This document shows, piece after piece, positions 55,763 through 64,000 of a stretch of DNA of 64,000 nt. The position numbers and the translations under genes are program-made. This DNA comes from Pieris napi. Taxonomy: Eukaryota; Arthropoda; Insecta; Lepidoptera; Pieridae. The notes under the pieces are model-generated. The model worked only from the letters and a program-made list of their open reading frames with translations. It was not told the origin of the DNA and did not search any database. The stretch is taken from NCBI RefSeq assembly GCF_905475465.1, contig NC_062248.1:1116001-1180000 (forward strand). The letters run 5' to 3'. How positions within the stretch are numbered: the stretch's first letter is position 1; each line of letters opens with the position of its first letter.

Positions 55763-56305
55763 TTTGTTATAATTTTCAATTGCTATTATTATTACAGTGT
55801 TAAGCAAATTGAAAATACTGTATATTTGTGTTAGAAATAAATATTTTAAATTATAATTGAGACCCATATGTTATAAATGTTTTTAAACTCGTCCTAATAT
55901 TTTAAATACTATATCTGATTTAAACAACTTTCAACATAAATAAAAACACCTTTAATAAAACGCAACATTAGCGGGAAAACCCGCTTAAAAATCACTCTCG
56001 TACAAAAATATATCACAATAGCCTTTAATTAAAACGCGAGCATTAGTAAAAATGGAAGTTAGATTAACGGGCAACGTGTGCCGATTTGAAATTGAAAATA
56101 TGTCGAAATTGGCAATTGTAGCGGTTGCATTTCGCTTGATAACGTAAAAAAGAATGAATACTCGAGCATTTCGGACAGGCTTGATTTGTGGCTGAGGTTG
56201 GCCGTAAATCAGACATTTCCTACGTTTCGGTCACGACGCGTTGAGGTTTTAGATAATATAAGTGATTTTTTTTACTTATAATTTAGATAATATAAGTCTA
56301 AAACT
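55763..56305. other. Unannotated DNA
   Basis: No gene. 56236-56305 contains two ATAATATAAGT words, one of them part of the SINE target duplication. Confidence 0.4.
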
Positions 56306-56572
56306 GAGAGCAGTGTTGGCCTAGTGGCTTCAGCGTACGACTCTCATCCCTGAGATCGTAGGTTCGATCCCCGGCTGTGCACCAATGGACTTTCTTTCTA
56401 TATACGGAAACATCGTGAGGAAACCGGCTTGCCTTAGACCCAAAAACTCAACGGCGTGCGTCAGGCACTGAAGTCTGATCACCTACTTGCCTATCAGATT
56501 ACCAAATGATCATGAAACAGACACAGAAATTTGAGGCCCAGACCTAAGAAGGTTGTAGCGCCATTGATTTTT
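56306..56572 (+). mobile_element. Full-length tRNA-derived SINE with 15-bp target duplication
   Basis: Flanked by TATAAGTCTAAAACT (56291-56305 and 56573-56587). A box TGGCCTAGTGG at 56317-56327, B box GGTTCGATCCC at 56361-56371, then AAACATCGTGAGGAAACCGG, GTGCGTCAGGCACTGAAGTC and GGTTGTAGCGCCATTGATTT. The best-defined copy in the window. The exact direct repeats imply a fairly recent insertion. Confidence 0.95.
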
Positions 56573-56587
56573 TATAAGTCTAAAACT

Positions 56588-57244
56588 TGCCTAGTACTTG
56601 GCTTGACCTAAGAAGTGAGCATATGACCCCCTCTTATATATACCTGGTGAAACAATTTTTTTTTCTTTATTTCGGATGTACAGTATAAGTTTTTAGGCAC
56701 GGGGCATTTGCGATTCTGCGTCTCAGATCATGTTACTTTTAAGGCCAGCCTTAGTTAAGCGCCTCTAAGACACGAGAGAACATACATTATATAATATATC
56801 ATCTATTTTAGATATATACATTACTAAAATGCTAAAATATCCAAGCCGCTAAATTAATTAAAATTTTGTCCTGTATCCTGCGTTAATACGGGGAGAAATG
56901 AATTATTTGGATTTAAAAAAATCTCAACAAAAAGTCATATGTGTAATTAAAAAGTTATGATACGTACAAAATGGTCGTTATAAATAGAAATGTCCGACAA
57001 TAAGGCTTTTAGGGGTAAAAAGGCAATAAACATAAATAAACGTTAGCAGTTAACTTAATATCACTAACATACATTCTGTTGTGAAGTTTAATATGATTTT
57101 ATCGCTGTTTAGTATTTATTATTATGTTTGTTGGAAGTATAACGTAAATTGTATTTTCATTAATCGTAACAAATATACAGTATTTACAACTTTCTTAACG
57201 TGCATAGTAATAATTAAAATTAGTAAAAAGAAAATTAAAACAAA
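56588..57244. other. Unannotated AT-rich DNA
   Basis: No supported gene. The frame at 57081-57281 is low-complexity. Confidence 0.4.
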
Positions 57245-57549
57245 TTTAAAAAGTTTGGTCCCCGTGGCAGTGTACTTTTAACGCTAGTAACATTTCCTCG
57301 CTGTATTGCGATACTTATTCGTTGAGCGAGGAAAGCACCAGCTCTAGGATCACTACAATCTACCAGGCGCCAACTTAAATCTTTAATCAGCGCATGTGCA
57401 CTTGAACCGCACGGCCCAAGAGTCTCTACTCCAAAGGGAACAAAATCAAAGTTGGAGGAAAGACTCTTATATTGTTTTCTAGTTACCCACAACACAGGGA
57501 CTCCCCTAGTGTGAAAACTAGCGATAGGTAGGTAAATGAATTTTGTCAC
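57245..57549 (-). pseudogene. LINE polyprotein C-terminus, open frame kept
   Basis: The minus strand encodes FDFVPFGVETLGPCGSSAHA, then DLSWRLVDCSDPRAGAFLAQ and RISIAIQRGNVTS. This ETLGP ... RISIAIQRGNA pattern closes many LINE-type reverse-transcriptase proteins. About 100 codons remain open but no RT domain precedes them. Related fragments lie at 8525-8690 and 55360-55515. Family memory only; a search is needed to name the clade. Confidence 0.65.
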
Positions 57550-57934
57550 AACCCTTTTGTAATAAAAAATATTTTTTATTTTTTTTATTTGAGCCGTTTA
57601 TTTAGTATTTCTTTAAAACGAATTGGCATTTGTTTGCATGATCATGAAGATTTTAGGTTTCATGTACATTATGATTTTTCTAATATTTTTAACGAAGTTG
57701 GCAGAAGTATCTGATTAAAAAATGTGTAGGTTCTTCAGTATTTCACACTCACTCTCACCGCTGGCTCTGCGACCCTTAATGTATCTTGGAGTCTGAAAAC
57801 ACATTTTTATAATTTACAGATAAACGGATATAATTCAATGAAAAATCCGGGAATGCACTTGAGCGCGGTATATGCGGATATAGCGCGGATGTCCTCATTG
57901 GGCATGATATTACCGCGGCCGCCGTCAAAAAGTC
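57550..57934. other. Unannotated DNA
   Basis: No feature recognised. GCGG-rich words appear at about 57910-57925. Confidence 0.4.
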
Positions 57935-58075
57935 GAAGTCAAATAATTTATTTTAATTAGGCCTATTAAAAAGGCACCTTTGAATGTCATAATTACAAGA
58001 TTGTTGCGAGAGTTGCCCCTTCCAAAAGGTAGGCCTGTGCATATGGAGAAGAATAGGCAAAACAAATGATTTTCT
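57935..58075 (-). repeat. LINE 3' tail, TTTGAC type
   Basis: Inverted relative of 49441-49607: GTCGAAGTCAAATAATTTAT, CACCTTTGAATGTCATAATT, GTTGCCCCTTCCAAAAGGTA and GGAGAAGAATAGGCAAA. Confidence 0.6.
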
Positions 58076-58439
58076 TAACTATTTACACACACATTTATAA
58101 TATGGTGAAAACACTTATCAACTTCATTCTGGATAAAATATGATTTAGGTCGCTATGAAAATGATTATCCTCTTAAAATATTTAAATTATTTCCTTATAG
58201 CGTTCACCTCAGTGAAATTTTATTCATGGTATTCCAGTTTTTCGGAAGCAATTTTCTTTGTTATCATAATTTAGACGTCACCGTAGTTTAGAGGCGGGGT
58301 AATTTATAACCGCCATTTGCTTTGTACTTCACAAAATTTCTAACAATTAATTAACTTAAAGGATTTATTTTACTAGTCTGTGTGACTTTGTTCGAATGGA
58401 ATATTAATCAACATAAAATATAGTATGTTACTGAGGTAT

Positions 58440-58550
58440 TTAAAGGTAGGCAACGCACTTGAGAGCCCTCTGCCCTCTTAACCGGCAATGTAAGTGTCTA
58501 TGGGTAGTATCACTTAACATCAGGTGAGCCTCCTGTCCGTTTGCATAACT
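58440..58550 (+). repeat. LINE 3' tail fragment
   Basis: GGTAGGCAACGCACTTGAGA, GTCTATGGGTAGTATCACTT and ACATCAGGTGAGCCTCCTGT are the GGTGAGCC tail. Confidence 0.65.
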
Positions 58551-58825
58551 ACTTTTCGTGTTACATAAATAGAGGTATAATTTAGTTTAAATAATGTAGT
58601 TAATTAGTTGTGATTAAAAAATAATTTTTTAAAGCAATAAATTACCTACTAATTACTTACTAATTAGTTGGTGCTTGTCTCTCATAGTAAAATGAACACC
58701 GGAATACAGCGAAAAAAAACCGTAAGTTTTTTAGTTTATTATTAGATTTATTCATGTATTTCTTGTAAAAATTTCGGTACCTACCCGCAAAATTGATGAT
58801 TCGGCCATTGAACCAAACTTTTTTT

Positions 58826-58990
58826 GCAAGGCATCACCGTCGGTATCATGCCCAAAGGGCTCTCGAGTGCGTTGCTGGCCTTTTAAGAATTGGTTCAGAA
58901 ATACTTCAGTGGGTACTTACTAGTAGTGAAGCGCGGCAAACTTGCCTTAAATAACGCTCAGTTGTGTGGAACAAGGGACGTCGAGGTGAT
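58826..58990 (-). repeat. LINE ORF end and tail relic
   Basis: Inverted: GGGCTCTCGAGTGCGTTGCT, AAGAATTGGTTCAGAAATAC, TTCAGTGGGTACTTACTAGT, GCTCAGTTGTGTGGAACAAG and GACGTCGAGGTGATATGATA follow the CR1/Jockey-like order at 24600-24790. Confidence 0.65.
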
Positions 58991-58999
58991 ATGATACGA

Positions 59000-60185
59000 G
59001 TTGAAACTTTACAAGTAAAAAATGTATTTTTGTTAGTTTCTTAGTAGGAGTGAATCTCTGGAACTTTCTAGAATATTTCTGTCACATTAAAGTCTAGTAA
59101 AACACTCGCACGGGAAACAGTTGCTTGTGTATACGAAATTGTATCAAGTTCTGCAAAACATCGAACAACCATAATGAGACAAAGTTGTTGAAGGTTGCGA
59201 GCTTGTTTTCCATTTCTGATAGAATTAAAAAAGTTAGAATGAAAAGGAAATTTCTATTTTTCTCAATTATGTGGTTTAATTTTATTCTAATCAGATTTTA
59301 GAATATATTGTCTTTACGATTTTACTACACCACATTCCTGAATGTTTAGAATTAATCAACAAATTCAGTAAATAAAAATTATTTGGAATTTATTTTATTT
59401 TTAAGTGCATTTAATTTTTCATTTTGTTGTATTAAGAATTGTATTTTTCGCATGGTATGGAGAAAGTTTTTGCCAGATCGCCTTCATTATATTTTCATGC
59501 TATTTTTCTTTCTTATATAATAATAACTATGTATTCTATAATATATATTAACTTAACGCTGGTCTATATAATTGAGACATACATTGTACATATATATTAC
59601 AATTCAAACAGGCCAATTCCATAGCCTACAATATTGCAGACAATCCCTTCCTATATCCATTTAAAGTCAATCTAAACATTTTGAAGAGTGACTTCTTTAG
59701 CCGCCTTATTACAATCACGTAGCGCCTATATTACTTCATCAAAATTCTTTGTATTTAAGATTCTCGTCCAGTCTGGAACAGTGCCAATACTGAGTGATTT
59801 TGTTTCATGTTTATTCGAGGGTAGTGTTTTTAGTGTTAAAATGTTGAGCTAATGTAATATTGTCTTTAAGTGTCGTTATTATCTGAAGGCGCACTGAAAA
59901 TAAAACGCTCTTCATCGCAAGAGTCAATAAAGCTTACCTTTCAAAAACGCACCATAGAGGAATTATAAGTAGCATACCTATACATCAGATAGCAGCACAG
60001 TTGACAGCAAAGTTTTGCATGGTATACTCTTAATTTATAAAAAAAATATGTTTATTATGGAACATAAGATAGAGGTATCACTTATTCCACGCCATAAAAT
60101 TATTAATCCCTACACATCAGCAATAAAATAGCAAAATCATCAGTCAACTAGTCACTAGTCCCAGGCCCTTTTATCAACTAGATAT
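59000..60185. other. Unannotated AT-rich DNA
   Basis: No supported gene or repeat family. The frame at 59439-59624 has no motif. Confidence 0.4.
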
Positions 60186-60187
60186 TA

Positions 60188-60425
60188 TTTAACTGTATAA
60201 TTAAAGTAAAGTAAATTGGTTAACTGTATAGTAAGCTTTTTACACAGCATTTCTTTAATACATTTCTTAAATTTATTAAAAGGCAGAGATAAAAGAGCCT
60301 CTGGGATTTTATAAAAGAAGAGTATCCCTTTTCCCAAAAAATAATTGCTAACTTTAGATCTAGTCTATTACGGGGAAATTGCGGCCTGCGTTTGTCCTAG
60401 TATTAACATTATGCGTATGTTATAT
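60188..60425 (-). pseudogene. Jockey-like LINE reverse transcriptase C-terminus relic
   Basis: The minus strand reads HNVNTRTNAGRNFPVID, then in another frame SNYFLGKGILFFYKIPEALL and SLPFNKFKKCIKEMLCKKL, ending in a stop. The NTRxxxxxxxP, FYxKIPxxLxxLPxxxFKxxIKExL order is the usual C-terminus of Jockey/CR1-type ORF2 proteins. One frameshift at least. No RT core is present. Confidence 0.7.
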
Positions 60426-60914
60426 TCTAGTAAACTTATCTCTATTCTTGTATACATACATAATATTTCATGAATATATTGCGAGGGAAAGGTAAGTATA
60501 TTAATTTCCTATAATTTATCTCTCAGAGATTTCCTACATTTCAAATTGTAAATTTTTTTTAAGTATGTCTAATAATAAGTCAAACTTAAACCTTAGGAGA
60601 CTGCGTACAATCGCGGAAACTAAACTTGATTGATTACAGAAGCAGCCTAAACACTCATTCGGTCTCTTTCCTACCATGTTTATATGCTGGCTTACTTAAT
60701 TTAAATGAACGGTATGTTTTTCTATTTTTAAGCAACTGTATTGTACGAGTGCAACTGTTATCATCATTGCGTTTAAGTATATGACAAACGTTGCTGATGT
60801 TATTATAGCTTAGATTTAAGTCATAAAATAATACATATTATATATTAAACTTAATAATAGACAGTTTACACTTGACCTATAATTTAGATATATGTAGGTG
60901 ATTGGTTAACGTGT

Positions 60915-61472
60915 CGTATTGAAACAGTGATGTGTTCTGACAAGAACATATCAGAATAGATACGGTCGTGTGTTCTGAAAAGAACAGTTTCATCGTGTCG
61001 TAAGACACGGTAATTTGCCCTGACAAGGGCAGTTGTCAAACGTTTTCGTCGTGAAACAAGAATAATATGTCCTGAAAAGGACAGTTGTTAGACGTTTAGT
61101 CGTGACACGATAATTTGTCCTGAAAAGGACAGTTTTAGCGTTATCGTAAGGCTACGATACCGAAGTGTTCTGAGATGAACACGTTCGTACGCTTCGGCGG
61201 CTGCGTGCAGAAAAAGGCCAACTTTTTGCCGCGCCGCATTTTTATCGCCTACTCTGGTACCTGCGCAACCAATCAACGCTCCGCATCTTGGCACCACATG
61301 TCAATATTAGTTGTAAGTGTAGGATAATTTTTAAGTATAATTGTACACAGTTTTGTAAATAAAATCATTCATTATTCCATCTACACCTCTTCTCTACAAG
61401 TAATTAGGGAGTTTTATTTTAACATCGACCAAGTAATTCTGAACCAGTCAACCCGAAGCTACATCCCTAAAG
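60915..61472 (+). repeat. Probable 5' LTR of a Ty3/gypsy element
   Basis: Placed by the primer binding site at 61473 and by a polyadenylation-type AATAAA (61358-61363). A hairpin array (60933-61197) fills its left half. The left edge is uncertain because the 3' LTR lies outside the window; GTGTCGTATTGAAACAGTG (60911) is near the likely start. Confidence 0.6.
60933..61197 (+). repeat. Array of at least eight hairpins in the LTR
   Basis: Perfect or near-perfect stems: TGTTCT/AGAACA (60933-60948 and 60971-60986), CGTGTC/GACACG (60994-61009), TGCCCT/AGGGCA (61016-61031), TGTCCT/AGGACA (61068-61083 and 61116-61131), TATCGTA/TACGATA (61142-61159), and GTGTTC/GAACAC (61165-61182) within CCGAAG/CTTCGG (61160-61197). 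Loops of the first six are 4 nt (GACA, GAAA, GTAA, GACA, GAAA, GAAA). Stem bases change on both sides together between units. Confidence 0.9.
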
Positions 61473-61484
61473 TGGTGACCCCGA
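61473..61484 (+). other. Primer binding site, tRNA-Trp
   Basis: TGGTGACCCCGA is complementary to the 3' end of insect tRNA-Trp over 12 nt; the match then fails (GAAGAAC). tRNA-Trp priming is known for CsRn1/Kabuki-type Ty3/gypsy elements. It lies in a small direct repeat, CCGAGAAGAACAAC (61481 onward). Confidence 0.75.
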
Positions 61485-61550
61485 GAAGAACAACCCGAGA
61501 AGAACAACCCGAGAAGAACAAACCCGAGAAGAATACCAAGAACATTGAAG

Positions 61551-61958
61551 ATGTCGACAACAGAAAATTCCGGTGCAGAGCGTCTAACTTCATCAACACC
61601 GTCGAGCCAGGAAGCCTCCGGTATTTCACTGTCGCTCCGCGTGCCACCACCGCATCCGCAACAGCCAACCATCGACACACTCATCGGTGAAATAAGAAGA
61701 TTGTCTTTGGAAGTTGCTGAGCTACGAGCACAACCTTGCGACAACCATCGCAACCGTCGCCCTCGCCACCGTTTACAATCACGCTCACAGAACGCATCTA
61801 CAAATCGTAACGAAAACCAACGAGAGTCGCTGATGGAAGACCGAAGTCGCAGAAAGTCTCCAATGCCGTACTGCTACTACCATCAACGCTACGGTATGGA
61901 CGCGAAGAAATGCGCACCACCATGCAGTGTCAAGCCTATTATCCAGTCGGAAAACTAA
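61551..61958 (+). CDS. Ty3/gypsy gag, apparently lacking the capsid region
   Basis: 135-residue Gag reading frame starting at ATG 61551; the longer frame from 61545 begins at TTG. The N-terminus MSTTENSGAERL leads to SLRVPP, a position where CsRn1/Kabuki-type Gag normally continues into capsid. Here it passes directly to TIDTLIGEIRRLSLEVAELR, the usual pre-nucleocapsid helix, then an Arg/Ser-rich stretch and the knuckle CYYHQRYGMDAKKCAPPC (C-x2-H-x9-C-x3-C). The CHCC knuckle, in place of CCHC, is a marker of this clade. The length is well below a typical Gag of several hundred residues. I infer an internal capsid deletion, so this copy would need Gag in trans. Ends before pol with a -1 frame overlap. 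Confidence 0.75.
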   Translation: MSTTENSGAERLTSSTPSSQEASGISLSLRVPPPHPQQPTIDTLIGEIRRLSLEVAELRAQPCDNHRNRRPRHRLQSRSQNASTNRNENQRESLMEDRSRRKSPMPYCYYHQRYGMDAKKCAPPCSVKPIIQSEN

Positions 61959-64000
61959 AAGTAACGCTGGCCGCGGCGGGAACTGGCGTTACCGAATCAT
62001 CACACCGCCTTTTCGTTACCGACAGGGTAACGAAACTTACGTTTTTGGTCGACACAGGAGCCAATATCTCCGTGCTACCAAAGAAAAAAGGCTCACGCGA
62101 AAAACCACTGCCGTTTCAACTCTACGCCGCCAACAACACTGTAATTCCTACATACGGAGAGAAGTCACTCACACTCGATCTTAACCTTCGAAGACCATAC
62201 ACATGGAAATTCGTCGTAGCAGATGTGTCCAAGCCAATCCTGGGAGCAGATTTCTTACAGTACCACCACCTCATTGTCGACGTAAAACACCGACGATTGA
62301 TCGACGGGAAAACACAGCTGGTAACTAACGCTCAACTCAGTACTGCGGGCATACCTACAGTTCGCAGTATAGACATTGGGCAAAATTACCACAGCATACT
62401 AGCAGATTTCCCAGGCACAACTAGACTCACTTCAATGAAGCTAAGTCCTAAACATTCCGTCGAACACTTCATTGAAACAAATGGACCGCCTCTTCACTGC
62501 AGACCACGCCCCATTGCGCCGCATCGTTACGAAATGGTCAGAAAGGAATTTCAGAGCATGATTGATCAAGGGTTATGCAGACCAAGCAAAAGCCCTTGGG
62601 CATCACCTCTTCACGTCGTGCCAAAGAAGAATGGAGACCTACGCGTGTGTGGCGATTACCGAAGGCTCAACGCTATAACTAAGCCCGATCGGTATCCCAT
62701 ACCACGCATACGTGATTTCACATATCAACTCGCAGGAAAGAAAATTTTCTCCACACTCGACCTCAACCGCGCCTACCAACAACTGCCAGTCAGCGAGCAA
62801 GATGTGGAGAAAACCGCCATCATAACACCATTCGGCCTTTTCGAGTTCCCGCGCATGTGTCCTGGTCTAAAGAACGCCGGCCAGACATTCCAACGCTTTA
62901 TTCACGAAGTACTGCGCGAACTCGACTTCGTATTCCCTTTCGTTGATGATCTACTGATAGCGTCAATTGACGAGGAACAGCACCGAAAACATCTACGCAC
63001 CGTATTACAGCGACTAGAAGAATACGGCATTACCATCAACCCATCAAAATGTGTTTTCGGCCAGCCAACTGTCAAATTCCTCGGTCATCAAGTCACGGCG
63101 GAAGGAATACAGCCACCCCAAGAGAAGGTACAGGCTATCACAGACTTTCCAAAGCCACAAACCGTAGAAGAGCTGCGACGTTTTCTCGGTATGATAAACT
63201 TTTACCGCGAAAATGTCAAAGACGCCGCCACCATACAAGCGCCGCTAAATACCTATCTGCACAACATCAAGAAGCGTGACAAAACTAAGATCGACTGGAC
63301 CGTTGAATCGACGCAAGCGTATGAAGCATGTAAAGAGAGCATAAAAAACGCCGCTTTACTCGCTCATCCGTCTCACCATGCGACGCTTGCGATATTCAGC
63401 GACGCGAGCGACAAAACAGCTGGTGCCGCACTCAATCAATTTGTCAACAACACATGGCAACCACTCGGATATTTTTCGAAGAAATTCAGCGACGCACAGA
63501 CTCGCTATAGTACCTACGATAGAGAGCTACTCGCCATCTACATGGCTGTCAAACATTTCCGAAAAATGTTCGAGGGACGTGAAATAATAATATACACGGA
63601 CCACAAGCCGCTAACTTTCGCTTATACAAAATCAAATACAAACAGCGAATCACCAAGACGCACCCGACAACTACTTTATATCAGCGAATTTACCACTGAT
63701 ATACGACACGTCAGTGGGTCTCAAAATGCAGCCGCAGACGCATTATCACGCATCGACGCAATCACATGTCCATCGCCGATCGACTACAATCAACTTGCAA
63801 TAGCTCAAGAGCGCGATAGCGATACAATGCAAGCACTCAGTCTACAGAGCAACCTATCTTTCAAGGAAGTTAACCTGCCCGCGTCAAACATCAAATTACT
63901 CTGCGAAACTTCAACCTCATACATACGTCCGTACCTACCTAAAGAATACCGACGTACCGCATTCGACGCAGTACATAACGTTAGCCACCCTGGAATAAAG
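61811..64000 (+). CDS. Ty3/gypsy pol (protease, RT, RNase H), runs off window
   Basis: Open for 730 codons from after a stop at 61808-61810 to the window edge, in the -1 frame relative to gag and overlapping it to 61958. The first ATG is at 61922. Protease: FLVDTGANISVLPK with Asp at 62051, and ILGADFL. RT: PWASPLHVVPKKNGDLRVC, GDYRRLNAITKPDRYPIP, STLDLNRAYQQLPV, GLKNAGQTFQRF and the active site FVDDLL (62939-62956). RNase H: IFSDASDKTAGAAL, YSTYDRELLAIYMAVKHF and IYTDHKPLTFAYTKS, then the HVSGSQNAAADALSRI linker. Integrase would follow outside the window, where HNVSHPGIK begins its zinc-binding region. No stop or frameshift seen, so the enzymes look intact. How the -1 shift occurs is unknown. 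Confidence 0.92.

Noticed and set aside
56317..56371. A and B boxes resembling a tRNA gene
   Set aside because: They belong to a SINE with target duplications; no cloverleaf with acceptor stem follows.
61448..61753. Minus-strand frames over gag
   Set aside because: Shadows of the Ty3/gypsy leader and gag; no independent motif.
61949..61958. Possible slippery site GGAAAAC at the gag end
   Set aside because: It does not fit the usual X-XXY-YYZ pattern in the gag frame, so not called as a frameshift signal.

Overview
This window looks like a gene-poor, AT-rich stretch of a moth or butterfly (Lepidoptera) nuclear genome. The evidence is its repeat content. It holds tRNA-derived SINEs with TGGCCTAGTGG / GGTTCGATCCC boxes, LINE tails ending in GGTGAGCCTCCTGCCCG, short Helitrons ending in CTAG, and a CHCC-knuckle Ty3/gypsy element primed by tRNA-Trp. 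I found no convincing host protein-coding gene, rRNA or functional tRNA. Nearly everything recognisable is a transposable element or a relic of one.

Layout. 1-968 is a 128-bp satellite that probably continues upstream. 1257-2461 is an apparently intact two-exon Merlin-type DDE transposase. 2.5-20 kb is mostly unannotatable AT-rich DNA with Helitrons, LINE tails, SINEs and MITEs. 19.7-25.3 kb carries several MITEs, a SINE broken by a nested retroposon, and a PIF/Harbinger derivative (21957-22620) that still holds the start of a transposase. 26.8-31 kb has Helitrons, a degenerate tandem array and SINEs. 32515-33111 is a second Harbinger-like element, with a MADF-like exon remnant. 34.2-37.5 kb has a mariner relic, a decayed CR1/Jockey-like LINE and a third Harbinger-like MITE.

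41.2-46.0 kb is a LINE with both ORFs open: ORF1 has a coiled coil and an FP-like C-terminal domain, and ORF2 has an APE endonuclease and a reverse transcriptase. 46.4-60.4 kb is again a mosaic of SINEs, MITEs (one nested), Helitrons, a local duplication and LINE relics. 60.9-64.0 kb is the 5' part of a Ty3/gypsy element: a hairpin-rich LTR, a tRNA-Trp primer binding site, a gag that appears to have lost its capsid region, and an open pol frame running off the window.

The elements interact. LINEs (41-46 kb and relics) could supply machinery to the SINEs, which show 15-16 bp target duplications and in some cases LINE-like 3' tails. DNA transposons have left deletion derivatives that keep fragments of their coding exons. 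Several insertions are nested, giving a relative order of events. All family names were assigned by reading motifs, not by database search.
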